Translations under genes and position numbers: made by a program
Assembly (NCBI GenBank): GCA_910587145.1
Contig: CAJUMH010000006.1
Coordinates: 1 to 36,280 of the forward strand
DNA from: an uncultured Ruthenibacterium sp.
Lineage (GTDB): Bacteria; Bacillota; Clostridia; Oscillospirales; Ruminococcaceae
Direction: 5' to 3'
DNA length: 36,280 nucleotides
The notes under the pieces: model-generated
What the model saw: only the letters and a program-made list of their open reading frames with translations
The model's database searches: none
What the model was told of the DNA's origin: nothing
Shown here: positions 15,113 to 24,098 of the stretch, piece by piece
Layout of the letters: the number at the start of each line of letters is the position of its first letter
Numbering within the stretch: the stretch's first letter is position 1

Positions 15113-17401
15113 TTATTTCCGGATCCTGCTCAGCGCCTCGTTCAGACGAAGGAGCATTCCTTGCGCCTGTTCCGGATCCATCTTTCCGCCGCTCATGCCG
15201 CCAAAGGACCCTGCCAGTTCCTCCAGCGTTTTTTCGCCCATCATTGCGGCCGCCATGCCCAGCATGCTCTTTTTCAGCTTCATCTTCATTGAAGCCTGTA
15301 TGAACTGCATCAGCACATTGCCGGCTTCGTCGCTGGAAAGAACGTCCTTCAACTTATCCTTTACCGAAAAGAAGCCCTCGCGCACAACAATCTCGTCTGC
15401 CTCGGGCGCCTCGGCAAGCGTAAACCAGTTTGCAGCGCCGTCTTCCTCGCCGGTCTCGTCGGGATCGATATATTGATATGCGGGATTCGGCTGCTCCACC
15501 CGTTCCAGTGTGATGGAATCGCTGCAGCCGCCCGCCCGCGCGCTGAGGAACGTAAAGCCCTCCCGCAGCGGCACATGCTCGAATACAAACACCTTGTTGC
15601 CCTCCTGCGCGGCAAACGGCGTTCCGTTTACGAACAGCTCCACCCGCGTGAGGTTGGAATATACCTTCACCGTAGTCTCCTCGCCCGTACGCTGCGCATA
15701 GCGGCGGCCGCACAGGTGCACAAAGCCCTCCTCGCTCCAATACGCCTTATATACATAGAACGCATCCTTACGGATCTTGCGGTCGATCGTCATCAGGCCC
15801 TTGTTGTTGCGGCCCGCAACACCGCCCTCATCGCGGGAATCGCAGCCGAAATCGAACATATTCCACACATGCGTTGCCCACAGCCACGGGCGCTGCTGGA
15901 TAATCTTTGCCATATGCTCGTGGTACAGCGCCTGATATTCCTCGGTATAATCGCGGCAGCGCGGCGCATCGCTGTGATAGCTGATAATGCCCTCGGCCCC
16001 ATATTCGGAAATGCCGAGCGGACGGTTTGGATGCAGTGCGTGGAAGGCGTCGAGCCATTCTTCGTTCTGCGTCATCTCTCCGCCGTACCAGCCGAAATAG
16101 TGGTTGTAGCTGAGCACATCGGTAATGTGATGCATCTCGCTTTCCATCGGCACCATCGAAACATGCGCAATGGTCGTCAGGCGCGTTTTATCCGTCTCGT
16201 GCGCCAGCGCGTTCAGATCGCGCAAATTCTCCAAAAGATCCGGGCGCCCTCCGCCGATGGTGATCTCGTTCGAGATGCCCCAAAAGCAGATGGACGGGTG
16301 GTTGTAATTCTGCACGATCAGCTCTTTCAGCTGGCTGCGGCAGTTTTCGTGCGCTGCGGGGTCGGCGTTCATCGCCGAAATAAACGGGATTTCTGCCCAC
16401 ACCACAAGGCCCGCACGGTCGCACGCATCATAAAAATACTGGCTGTGCTGATAATGCGCAAGGCGCACCGTATTTGCCCCCACCTCGCGGATGAGCGCAA
16501 CATCCGCCTCGTGCTGCTGCTTTGTCAGTGCGTTGCCCTGGCCCAGACGATCCTGATGGCGCGATACCCCGCGCAGCGGCGTGAGCACACCGTTGAGGAA
16601 AAAGCCCTTCTGCGGATCGACCGTATACGTGCGCACGCCAAGGTTCGCGCTTACGGCGTCCAGCACTTCGTTGTGCATGGTGAGCAGCGCCTCGGCGCTG
16701 TACAGATACGGATCCTGCACGCCCTGCCACAGGTGCACGTCCTCGATGCGCACCTCGGCATAGGTGCGCGCGGCCGCCGGGCGCACCGCGCTTGCCACGA
16801 TCTTGCCCATCGCGTCGCGAATGACAAATTCAACGCTTTGCCCGTCTGCGGGATCGGTTACAAACGCCGTAAGCGCAACAATGGCATCGCTGCCATCCAC
16901 CGTGGCGGATACATCAAAGCCGCTGCCGCCAAAATAATCCAGATCGAACCGGGAATCCTCCGCCACGATCAAATTGACGCTGCGGTACAGTCCGCCATAA
17001 AATGTAAAATCGGCCATCTGCGGATACACATCATCGCGCGGGCTGTTGTCCACCCAGATGGCAAGCAGGTTTTCACCATCCCGCAGCACATCCGTCACTT
17101 CGGCGCGGAACAGCGAATAGCCGCCCTTGTGGAACGCCTTTTCCACACCGTTCACGATGATCCTGCCCACGCTGGAAGCGGCCTCCACCTCCACATAGAC
17201 ATGCTTGCCCTCCGGGCGCTGAATGGTTTTTAAATAGCAGCACGGGCCGCGCCAGTAATCGCTGCCGCCGTCCTGGCCGTCCAGCGCGTTCCAGCAGTGC
17301 GGCAAATCCACACGCACCGCGCCGGCGGGAACAGACGCGGGCACCTCGGCACAGTTTTTCAAAAAACGCCAGTCCTCGTTGATCGGAATGATCTGCTTCA
17401 T
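15113..17401 (-). CDS. Glycoside hydrolase family 2 (beta-galactosidase-like)
   Basis: A 762-residue cytoplasmic enzyme without a signal peptide. It has the sugar-binding jelly roll (about 1-145), an immunoglobulin-like domain, and the TIM barrel with the signature around LRGVSRHQD (276-284). The acid/base is E379 in FWGISNE and the nucleophile E466 in PLGISEYGAE, and WNMFDF follows. The last 75 or so residues form a Met/Lys-rich helical tail (e.g. ASMKMKLKKSMLGM). Beta-galactosidase is the best guess; beta-glucuronidase or mannosidase are possible. The frame is open to 17665, but GGGAG nine bases before ATG 17401 sets the start. A consensus promoter lies upstream, divergent from the sugar transporter operon. 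Confidence 0.92.
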   Translation of the reverse strand: MKQIIPINEDWRFLKNCAEVPASVPAGAVRVDLPHCWNALDGQDGGSDYWRGPCCYLKTIQRPEGKHVYVEVEAASSVGRIIVNGVEKAFHKGGYSLFRAEVTDVLRDGENLLAIWVDNSPRDDVYPQMADFTFYGGLYRSVNLIVAEDSRFDLDYFGGSGFDVSATVDGSDAIVALTAFVTDPADGQSVEFVIRDAMGKIVASAVRPAAARTYAEVRIEDVHLWQGVQDPYLYSAEALLTMHNEVLDAVSANLGVRTYTVDPQKGFFLNGVLTPLRGVSRHQDRLGQGNALTKQQHEADVALIREVGANTVRLAHYQHSQYFYDACDRAGLVVWAEIPFISAMNADPAAHENCRSQLKELIVQNYNHPSICFWGISNEITIGGGRPDLLENLRDLNALAHETDKTRLTTIAHVSMVPMESEMHHITDVLSYNHYFGWYGGEMTQNEEWLDAFHALHPNRPLGISEYGAEGIISYHSDAPRCRDYTEEYQALYHEHMAKIIQQRPWLWATHVWNMFDFGCDSRDEGGVAGRNNKGLMTIDRKIRKDAFYVYKAYWSEEGFVHLCGRRYAQRTGEETTVKVYSNLTRVELFVNGTPFAAQEGNKVFVFEHVPLREGFTFLSARAGGCSDSITLERVEQPNPAYQYIDPDETGEEDGAANWFTLAEAPEADEIVVREGFFSVKDKLKDVLSSDEAGNVLMQFIQASMKMKLKKSMLGMAAAMMGEKTLEELAGSFGGMSGGKMDPEQAQGMLLRLNEALSRIRK

Positions 17402-17600
17402 AATGGTATACTCCCTTCCTTTTGCGCCTCCGAAGAGATTCGGCCGGCGCAGACATCCCGCAGGCATCCCGCACACGCCATATTTTGCGCGCGGGCCGAA
17501 CCATGCCGTTTTTGACACACCCGCGCACGCACCGTATGCAAAAGCAACCTGAACCGAAGCCCAGATTGCCTTTCTCCCGCAGGAAGTTTTTTCTACTGTT

Positions 17601-17629
17601 ATTTTATCAAACCGGTGCTTCTCTGTCAA
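17601..17629 (-). promoter_or_regulatory. Consensus promoter of the GH2 gene
   Basis: Perfect TTGACA (17629-17624), a 17-base spacer and TAAAAT (17606-17601) on the minus strand. Transcription would start near 17594, giving a leader of about 190 bases. No operator palindrome was recognised in it. Confidence 0.85.
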
Positions 17630-17701
17630 CAGGCCGCAAGGCCCGAAGCATTCCCCAAGCCGCAAGGCCCAAAATACGCCCGGGCCCCAGGACGCGCGGC
17701 A

Positions 17702-17926
17702 CTACTCTGCTTTTTCTTTTGGCGTATCCTGCGGCGGCTCGATGCCAAACGCCTCGTTCAGATCGTGATACAAAAGCAGCTGTGAAAGAAACACGATATA
17801 CCAGATCCCCGTTATCAAGAGCAGCGGCAGTGTCCAGGGCGCAAACAGTACGATTACCGCTGCACGGCGGCGCCTGCGGGAGGTGAAACGGTCGTTTTAA
17901 AAAACAGATCTGCGGATAACAGCCAT
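17702..17926 (-). pseudogene. Startless small membrane-protein ORF with in-frame TAA
   Basis: On the minus strand, 64 codons run open from 17896 to TAG at 17704-17702. They encode a basic N-terminus (SRRRRRAAV), a hydrophobic segment (FAPWTLPLLLITGIWYIVF) and an acidic end (YHDLNEAFGIEPPQD). This is convincing for a single-pass protein, but no ATG, GTG or TTG precedes the membrane segment. An ATG in the same frame at 17926, preceded by AAGGG, is separated from it by a TAA at 17899-17897, which sits in a T6A4 run. The simplest reading is a gene damaged by a point change or indel, or a sequencing error. Function unknown. Confidence 0.45.
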
Positions 17927-18040
17927 CCCGGAAGCCCTTCCCCCTCTGCGTTTGGCCGAGCGGGCCGGCGGGCTCATCACCCGAGCGCAGGCAATGATTT
18001 GTGAGGGGGTTTCCAAATCTCTCAGAAAGAAGTGTGTCAT

Positions 18041-19006
18041 GTGGAAAAAACCAAACGTGCCGTTCCGGCGCGCGGCTCTGCTGCCGCGCGCCGAACGGGA
18101 GTCCCGTTCGGCGGCAAAAACCTTTGGCAGCGCATACTGGACAACTGGCAGCTGTACGCGCTGCTGCTGATCCCCGTGGTTCTGACAATCATTTACAAGT
18201 ACATCCCCATGTACGGCATCCAGATCGCTTTCCGCGATTTTAAAGCCAGCCGCGGCTATACGGGCAGCGAATGGGTGGGTCTTTACTGGTTCAAACGCTT
18301 TTTCAGCTCCCCCACCTGCGGGCGCATGATCGTGAACACAGTGCTCATCAGCCTGTACAGCCTGTTGTGGAGCTTCCCGATCCCCATTATTCTCTCTTTA
18401 ATAATCAATCAGCTGCGGTTCACGCGCTTTAAGCGCACCGTACAGACGGTGCTGTATGCGCCGCATTTCATCTCGACGATGGTCATTTGCGGTATGCTGC
18501 GCATCTTCCTCAGCCCGTCCGGCGGCCTTCTGAACCTCATCATGGGCACAAGCGTAGATTTTTTAACCGAGGCTTCGGCCTTCCGCACCATTTACATCGC
18601 CTCCGGCATCTGGCAGGACGCCGGGTGGGGCTGCATCATCTATCTGGCCACACTGGCCAATGTGGATCCCGGCCTGTACGAGGCGGCAAAGATCGACGGC
18701 GCCTCGGTGTTCCAGCGCATTCTTCACATTGATATCCCCGAACTGCTTCCGATGGCTATTTTGAACCTGATCATGGCGGCGGGCGGCCTGATGAACGTCG
18801 GCTTTGAAAAGGTATGGCTGCTGCAAACCGACCTGAACAAGGCAACGTCCGACGTGATTGCCGTGTATGTATACCAGCAGGGCATCGAGCACGCAAAGTA
18901 CAGCTATTCCACGGCGGTCGGCCTATTCAATACGGTGGTCAACATCGTACTGCTGCTGATCGTGAACAAAATCGCGTCCAAGGCTTCGGACGTTGAATTT
19001 GTGTAA
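18041..19006 (+). CDS. ABC sugar transporter permease (LplB-like)
   Basis: Inner-membrane permease of a carbohydrate ABC importer. It has about six membrane segments; the first region LLLIPVVLTIIYKYIPMYGIQIAF is characteristic of LplB-type proteins, and the ATPase-contact EAA loop is EAAKIDGAS (from about residue 214). The start is uncertain: in-frame GTG codons occur at 18032 and 18041, and the only nearby ATG (18039) is out of frame. GTG 18041 is preferred because AGAAAGA lies about nine bases upstream. The second permease follows after 14 bases, then the binding protein. No ATPase gene is present, which is usual for this family, where a shared MsmK/MsmX-type ATPase serves many importers. 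Confidence 0.9.
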   Translation: MEKTKRAVPARGSAAARRTGVPFGGKNLWQRILDNWQLYALLLIPVVLTIIYKYIPMYGIQIAFRDFKASRGYTGSEWVGLYWFKRFFSSPTCGRMIVNTVLISLYSLLWSFPIPIILSLIINQLRFTRFKRTVQTVLYAPHFISTMVICGMLRIFLSPSGGLLNLIMGTSVDFLTEASAFRTIYIASGIWQDAGWGCIIYLATLANVDPGLYEAAKIDGASVFQRILHIDIPELLPMAILNLIMAAGGLMNVGFEKVWLLQTDLNKATSDVIAVYVYQQGIEHAKYSYSTAVGLFNTVVNIVLLLIVNKIASKASDVEFV

Positions 19007-19020
19007 GGAGGCGACGCAAA

Positions 19021-19917
19021 ATGAAGAATTATGATAGGGCGCGCGGCATGTCCGACAAAACCAGCGATATTGTGCTGGTTGTTATTTGCTCCATCGTGCT
19101 TTTGATCGTGGCATATCCGCTGTATTACGTAGTAGTTGCCTCGTTCTCCGATCCTTACGAGGTATATGCCGGCAAAACATTTCTTTTGCCCAGCGGCTTC
19201 ACGCTGGACGGCGACAAGGCCGTATTCCTGAACGAAGGCATCATATCCGGCTTTCTCAATTCGGTGCTCTATACGGTAATCGGCACCGTCTTTTCCGTCG
19301 GGATGCTGTACATCACCGCATACCCGATGGCGCAGAAGGATCTGCCGGGCCGCAAGCTTTTGAGTATCTTCTTTTTAATCACCATGTACTTTGGCGGCGG
19401 CCTTGTGCCGACGTATCTGGTGGTAAAGCAAACGCACCTTGTTGGCAGCATGTGGTCGCTGTTTTTGCCCGGCGGCGTTGCGGTAGGCAATATGATTATT
19501 GTGCGCAACTATTTCCAGAACAGCATCCCGCACGAGCTGATCGAAGCCTCCGAGATCGACGGCTGCTCGAAGCTGCGCACATTCTTCAATATCGTGGTTC
19601 CCCTGTCCAAGCCGATCCTGTCCGTAATGGTCGTCTTCTCGATGGTGGCCTACTGGAACGACTGGTTTACCGCGCTGATCTATCTGGGCGGCAAGGGCAC
19701 GCCGCTGCCGCTCGTGATGCGCAACATTCTGATCAAAAGCTCTGCCACGGCCAGCCAGGCGGCGACCATCTCGGGCGGCTATGCCGAGCTGAATAAACTC
19801 ACGGAGCTGCTGAAATTCTGTTCCATGATCATTGCGGCACTGCCGATGCTGATGATCTATCCGTTTGTTCAAAAATATTTTGAAAAAGGCTTTATGGCCG
19901 GCGCTGTGAAAGGGTAA
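19021..19917 (+). CDS. ABC sugar transporter permease (YtcP-like)
   Basis: The 298-residue partner permease, with about six membrane segments and the EAA loop EASEIDGCSK (from about residue 175). The N-terminal SDIVLVVICSIVLLIVAYPL and the ending FVQKYFEKGFMAGAVKG are typical of the YtcP/LplC group. GGAGG lies nine bases upstream of ATG. With the LplB-like protein it would form the heterodimeric channel. Confidence 0.93.
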   Translation: MKNYDRARGMSDKTSDIVLVVICSIVLLIVAYPLYYVVVASFSDPYEVYAGKTFLLPSGFTLDGDKAVFLNEGIISGFLNSVLYTVIGTVFSVGMLYITAYPMAQKDLPGRKLLSIFFLITMYFGGGLVPTYLVVKQTHLVGSMWSLFLPGGVAVGNMIIVRNYFQNSIPHELIEASEIDGCSKLRTFFNIVVPLSKPILSVMVVFSMVAYWNDWFTALIYLGGKGTPLPLVMRNILIKSSATASQAATISGGYAELNKLTELLKFCSMIIAALPMLMIYPFVQKYFEKGFMAGAVKG

Positions 19918-19931
19918 GGAGGGACTGCGCA

Positions 19932-21608
19932 ATGAAAAACAGCATCAAAAAGGGATGCGCGGCTGTCCTGGCGACTGTTCTGCTGCTCACCGGCTGCAGC
20001 GGCGGTCTGGCGAGCAATGTCAACGACGGCACCGTCAATTCCAATCTGGAGCAGACAGAATTCAATATTATGGGCGGTATGTCCGCGCTGAGCAGCGGCT
20101 ATGAGGGCAACGAGGTTCTGCAGGCGCTGCAGCAGAACGCCGGCATCAAGATCAACTGGGAGACACTCTCCGATTCTCTCGGTGAGCAGGTAAACATCCG
20201 CATTACAGGCGGGCAGTATCCGGACGCATTCATGGGCGTTGGCTTCTCAAACTACGATATCGCACGCTACGGCGACGACGGAACCTTTCTGGATCTGACA
20301 CCGTACCTGACGCCCGACATCATGCCGAACCTGTGCGCTATTTTGGAGGCGCACCCGGAGATCCGCGCCGCCATCACAATGGAGGACGGCGGCATCTACG
20401 GCCTGCCCTCCGGCGAACAGATGACCACCGCCGGCATCGGCGTGCCGATGGACGAGGCGTTTTCGATCTTCTCCGTTCCGCAGTACAGCATGATCAACAA
20501 AGCGTGGCTGGACGAGCTGAAGCTGGAGGTGCCCACCTCGCTGGATGAGCTGCACGACGTACTTGTGGCTTTTAAAGAAAACGATATGTCCGCAACATAT
20601 TACGGCAACGCGCCCGGATCCACCATCCCCATGACCACCGGTTTTGACGAGTGGTGCTGGGGGCAGAACATCTTCTATTCCGGCTTCGGCTTTACCAACT
20701 GGCCGAACGACGTGTGCAACGATTTGCTCCTGAAGCCCGACGGCACCGTGGAATTTGTCTGTGTGAGCGATGCCTATCGCGATTGCCTCACCTATTTCCA
20801 CAGCTGGTACAACGAGGGCCTGATGGACGTAGAGATGTTCAGCCAGACGGACAGCCAGCTGATCGCCAAGTGCCAGCAGGGCTATGTGGGCGTATCCACC
20901 TGGTGGTACATCGAAGAGCTGATGGACGATTATGCGAAGGACTATGTGTTCCTGCCGCCGCTCACCGGCCCGAAGGGCACGCCGTATGAGGACGTATGCA
21001 ACGTTACCATCCGCCCGGGCAGCCCCATCAGCTCCGGCCATCTGAATATCACGGGCAAATGCAAAAGCCCGATCAACCTTTTAAAGTTCTTCGATCAGTG
21101 GTACGACGGCGAGGTTGTGATGCAGCTGCAGTACGGCCCGAAGGGCGTGTTCTTCACCGGGCAGGACGAAAAGGGCATGTGGCTCGCCATCAGCGAAGAA
21201 GAGGCGCGTTCCCAGTATGGCAAGAGCGCCGGCGAGCTGCGCAACCTCTACGAGGTTTGGGGGCCGAAGCTGCTGCTGGCGGAATACTACAACGAGGTTT
21301 TTTACATGGAGCCCCGCGCCATCGAACGTCTGACGGATCTGGACGAATTCTGGATGCCGCACGTGAAGGATACTGCCTTCTACCCTGTGGACTGCGTATT
21401 TACCGGGATGGAGATGGAGACGCTGGATTGGCACAAGGCCGATTTTGAAAGCGCCGTGCGCGAGCAGGAGGGCCTGTGGATCAAAGAGGGCGGCCCGACG
21501 GACGCCGAGTGGGAGGCCTACAAACAGCGCCTGATCGACAAATGCGGCATGAACGATCTGCTGAAGGTCTATCAGGACGCCTACGAACGTTACGCAGCCG
21601 CACAATAA
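19932..21608 (+). CDS. Sugar-binding lipoprotein of the ABC importer
   Basis: A 558-residue extracytoplasmic solute-binding protein. The signal peptide ends in the lipobox LLTGC, with lipidated Cys at residue 22. The length and aromatic-rich binding lobes (e.g. STWWYIEEL) fit the long COG1653/LplA-type binding proteins for oligosaccharides. GGAGG lies upstream of ATG, 14 bases after the second permease. It is the last gene of the transporter operon and is closed by a strong terminator at 21638-21665. The adjacent GH32 gene suggests a fructose-containing ligand; this is inference. Confidence 0.92.
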   Translation: MKNSIKKGCAAVLATVLLLTGCSGGLASNVNDGTVNSNLEQTEFNIMGGMSALSSGYEGNEVLQALQQNAGIKINWETLSDSLGEQVNIRITGGQYPDAFMGVGFSNYDIARYGDDGTFLDLTPYLTPDIMPNLCAILEAHPEIRAAITMEDGGIYGLPSGEQMTTAGIGVPMDEAFSIFSVPQYSMINKAWLDELKLEVPTSLDELHDVLVAFKENDMSATYYGNAPGSTIPMTTGFDEWCWGQNIFYSGFGFTNWPNDVCNDLLLKPDGTVEFVCVSDAYRDCLTYFHSWYNEGLMDVEMFSQTDSQLIAKCQQGYVGVSTWWYIEELMDDYAKDYVFLPPLTGPKGTPYEDVCNVTIRPGSPISSGHLNITGKCKSPINLLKFFDQWYDGEVVMQLQYGPKGVFFTGQDEKGMWLAISEEEARSQYGKSAGELRNLYEVWGPKLLLAEYYNEVFYMEPRAIERLTDLDEFWMPHVKDTAFYPVDCVFTGMEMETLDWHKADFESAVREQEGLWIKEGGPTDAEWEAYKQRLIDKCGMNDLLKVYQDAYERYAAAQ

Positions 21609-21637
21609 CCGCAGCAGAATCCCAAACCAATGCCAAA

Positions 21638-21665
21638 GGGGGCGGCCTCAGGCCGCCCCTTTTTT
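21638..21665 (+). terminator. Terminator of the sugar transporter operon
   Basis: GGGGCGGCC (21639-21647) pairs with GGCCGCCCC (21651-21659) around a three-base loop, followed by TTTTTT. Confidence 0.92.
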
Positions 21666-21675
21666 AGCAAGGCGC

Positions 21676-21705
21676 TTGACAGCACCCCCCTGTATCCCCT
21701 ATCAT
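21676..21705 (+). promoter_or_regulatory. Promoter of the GH32 gene
   Basis: Perfect TTGACA (21676-21681), an 18-base spacer and TATCAT (21700-21705). Transcription would start near 21712, almost at the ribosome site, so the leader is very short. The promoter begins 11 bases after the terminator T-run, so GH32 is transcribed independently of the transporter. Confidence 0.75.
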
Positions 21706-21728
21706 TGATTCTTGGAGGCTGATTTGAT

Positions 21729-23249
21729 ATGATGAGCGAAACCCTGCAAAAGGCACGCGATTTTGAGGCGCACTACGGCCCGCTGATCCCCGCAGAGGAA
21801 CGGCCGGCGTTCCACGCCACGCCCACCATCGGCTGGATGAACGACCCCAACGGCTTTTCCTGCTACAAGGGAGAATACCATCTGTTTTATCAGTATCACC
21901 CCTATTCCAATGAGTGGGGGCCGATGCATTGGGGACATTTAAAAACAAAGGATTTTCTGCACTGGGAGCGTCTGCCCGCCGCGCTTGCGCCGGATGAACC
22001 ATATGATGCCTCCGGCTGCTTTTCCGGCGGCGCGCTGGAGCTGCCGGACGGCCGCCAGCTGCTGATGTATACCGGCGTTCGGCGCGAGCGCACGCCCGAG
22101 GGCCTTTTGCAGGACAGGCAGACGCAGTGCCTTGCCGTCGGCGACGGCGTGAACTACGAAAAGCTGGAAGCAAACCCCGTGCTGGCCGCGCAGGATCTGC
22201 CCGAGGGCGGCAGCGCCATTGATTTTCGCGACCCGAAAATCTGGCGGGAGGCAGACGGCAGCTACCGCGCCGTCATCGGCAACCGCTGCCCGGACGACAG
22301 CGGCGCGATCCTGCTGTACCGCAGTGACGACGCGATCCGCTGGACCTACGAGACAACGCTGGATGCCTCGAACCGGCAATATGGCCTGATGTGGGAATGC
22401 CCGGATTTCTTCGAGCTGGACGGCACGCAGGTGCTGTTCACCAGCCCGCAGGATATGGCGCCCATCGGGCTGGAATTCCACGCGGGCAACGGCACCGTGT
22501 GCCTTTTGGGCGATTACGACGCTGCCACAAAAAAATTTACCCGCCGCCGGGTGCAGGCCGTAGACTACGGCATCGATTTTTACGCGATGCAAACGCTGCT
22601 GACGCCCGACGGGCGCCGCGTGATGATCGCCTGGATGCAAAACTGGAACACGGTTGGCGCAAAGCTGCACGGCCTGCGCTGGTTTGGCCAGACGACGCTT
22701 GCGCGCGAGCTGCACATTCGCGACGGACATCTGATCCAAACGCCGGTACGCGAATTGGAGCAGCATCGCGGGCGTCCGGTGATCCATCATCACATCCCCG
22801 TGAGCGGCGAGATCAATCTGCCCGGCGTACAGGGGCGCATTCTGGATATGACGGTTGATATCGAGCCCATCGGCAAGGATTCCTACCGGTGTTTTCGCCT
22901 GCATGTGGCCAAAAACGGCGAATGCGTTACCACCATCCGGTACCGGCCCGATCAGAGCACGCTGAAGATTGATCGTTCCCGCAGCGGCCTGCATCACGAT
23001 ATTGTGCATACGCGCAGCTTTTTTGTGCGACGGCGCGACGGTGCGCTGCGCCTGCGCGTGATCCTCGACCGGTTTAGCGTAGAGGTGTTTGTCAACGACG
23101 GTGAGCAGGCCGCCAGCGCGGTGCTGTATACTCCGCTTGAGGCCAACGCCATCAGCTTTGAGGCCGACGGCGCCGTGATGATGAACGTGGAAAAATATGA
23201 TCTGATTTTTGAGGAAACGGAGCCGGAACCGCAATCCGCCTTGCCTTAA
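21729..23249 (+). CDS. Glycoside hydrolase family 32 (beta-fructofuranosidase/sucrose-6-phosphate hydrolase-like)
   Basis: A 506-residue cytoplasmic enzyme cleaving terminal beta-fructosides. The five-bladed propeller carries WMNDPNG (nucleophile D39), FRDPKIW (stabilising Asp in RDP, 167-169) and ECPDFF (acid/base E223). A C-terminal beta sandwich follows (DRFSVEVFVNDGEQAAS). No signal peptide, so it acts on imported sugars such as sucrose, sucrose phosphate or short fructans. TTGGAGG lies ten bases upstream of the first of two ATGs. Context with a sugar importer and a divergent GH2 enzyme points to an oligosaccharide containing both fructose and galactose. Confidence 0.95.
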   Translation: MMSETLQKARDFEAHYGPLIPAEERPAFHATPTIGWMNDPNGFSCYKGEYHLFYQYHPYSNEWGPMHWGHLKTKDFLHWERLPAALAPDEPYDASGCFSGGALELPDGRQLLMYTGVRRERTPEGLLQDRQTQCLAVGDGVNYEKLEANPVLAAQDLPEGGSAIDFRDPKIWREADGSYRAVIGNRCPDDSGAILLYRSDDAIRWTYETTLDASNRQYGLMWECPDFFELDGTQVLFTSPQDMAPIGLEFHAGNGTVCLLGDYDAATKKFTRRRVQAVDYGIDFYAMQTLLTPDGRRVMIAWMQNWNTVGAKLHGLRWFGQTTLARELHIRDGHLIQTPVRELEQHRGRPVIHHHIPVSGEINLPGVQGRILDMTVDIEPIGKDSYRCFRLHVAKNGECVTTIRYRPDQSTLKIDRSRSGLHHDIVHTRSFFVRRRDGALRLRVILDRFSVEVFVNDGEQAASAVLYTPLEANAISFEADGAVMMNVEKYDLIFEETEPEPQSALP

Positions 23250-23301
23250 CCTCGCATGTTCGGCGAAGAGAAGAAAAGAAAAAGAAAATTTTCAAAAAAG
23301 C

Positions 23302-23330
23302 TTGACAATCGCTCTTCCACGCGATATACT
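23302..23330 (+). promoter_or_regulatory. Promoter of the initiator tRNA gene
   Basis: Perfect TTGACA (23302-23307), a 17-base spacer and TATACT (23325-23330), about 30 bases before the mature tRNA. Confidence 0.9.
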
Positions 23331-23359
23331 ATATAAGCACCCTTTCGAGGGGCACAGAT

Positions 23360-23436
<77 letters not shown>

Positions 23437-23437
23437 A

Positions 23438-23475
23438 AAACCCGCTGAAATCACCTGATTTCAGCGGGTTTTCTT
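23438..23475 (+). terminator. Terminator of the tRNA transcript
   Basis: ACCCGCTGAAATCA and TGATTTCAGCGGGT form a perfect inverted repeat followed by TTTTCTT. From 23476 to 23625 no gene or signal was recognised. Confidence 0.85.
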
Positions 23476-23625
23476 GTTCCGCAGGCTGCTTTGCACAAAC
23501 GGAAGGGTTGGCCAAGGCAGTCCAAAGCGCCTATGAATCTAATCCGGGCAATCCCGGGAACGCGGACGCGTATTTCTGGATCACAAAAGCCTTACAGCAG
23601 CAGGCACAGGCCCGTTGTTTGCCCT

Positions 23626-23961
23626 TTACGGCAAACGGTTCCTGTGCCCCCATTCGCACATTGCATCCAGGATCGGAACCAAGGACCTGCCCCGCTCCGT
23701 CAGGCTGTACTCCACCTTGGGCGGGATCTGCGGATATTCCTCCCGGTGTACCAGCCGGTCTGTCTCCAGTTCCTTCAGCGTCGCGCTGAGGGTTTTGTAG
23801 GAGATCCCTCCAATATACTTTTTCATCTCATTAAAGCGCACCACGCCAAATTCCGTCAGCGTATAAAGGATCATCATCTTGTATTTTCCATTGATGAGGG
23901 ACAGGGTATAGCTGAATCCCGTAGTGCCGAGGCATTCATTGGCGATGCAGCGATTATTCAT
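23626..23961 (-). CDS. HxlR-family transcriptional regulator
   Basis: A 111-residue winged-helix repressor-type protein. The family pattern is clear: NGKYKMMILYTL, then VRFNEMKKYIGGISYKTLSATLKELETDRLVHRE (recognition helix and turn), and VEYSLTERGRSLVPIL for the wing and dimer helix. Two Cys near the N-terminus (C5, C10) could sense thiols or electrophiles, as in YodB-like members. ATG at 23961 has AAAGGAGAG eight bases upstream. It is divergent from a flavin reductase-like gene and probably controls it through the inverted repeat at 23983-24009. Confidence 0.9.
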   Translation of the reverse strand: MNNRCIANECLGTTGFSYTLSLINGKYKMMILYTLTEFGVVRFNEMKKYIGGISYKTLSATLKELETDRLVHREEYPQIPPKVEYSLTERGRSLVPILDAMCEWGHRNRLP

Positions 23962-23982
23962 GAGGAACACTCTCCTTTGGGT

Positions 23983-24009
23983 AAGTATCGCACCCTGATG
24001 TGCGTACTT
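23983..24009. promoter_or_regulatory. Putative HxlR operator
   Basis: AAGTATCGCA and TGCGTACTT form an inverted repeat (one extra base in the left arm) with AAGTA and TACTT at the outer ends. It lies between the HxlR ribosome site and the divergent gene and overlaps the -35 of the reductase promoter. HxlR-type regulators commonly bind short palindromes of this kind; assignment is by position. Confidence 0.5.
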
Positions 24010-24038
24010 GATATTTTTCCCGCTTGTGCTACTATAAT
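24008..24038 (+). promoter_or_regulatory. Predicted promoter of the flavin reductase-like gene
   Basis: TTGATA (24008-24013) and a perfect TATAAT (24033-24038), with a long 19-base spacer. Over-long spacers are found at promoters that need or are twisted by a regulator. Confidence 0.5.
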
Positions 24039-24098
24039 AATGCAAGCCGCCGGCAAAATCAAGGCGGCCGGAAAATTTTGATTGGGAGAAGATCTGCC

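Noticed and set aside
15473..17233. 586-residue open frame on the plus strand opposite the GH2 gene
   Set aside because: Antisense shadow of a well-supported GH2 enzyme with intact catalytic residues; composition not protein-like.
17402..17665. N-terminal extension of the GH2 enzyme by 88 residues
   Set aside because: It would include the predicted leader and promoter -10, lacks similarity to GH2 starts, and the ATG at 17401 has a good ribosome site.
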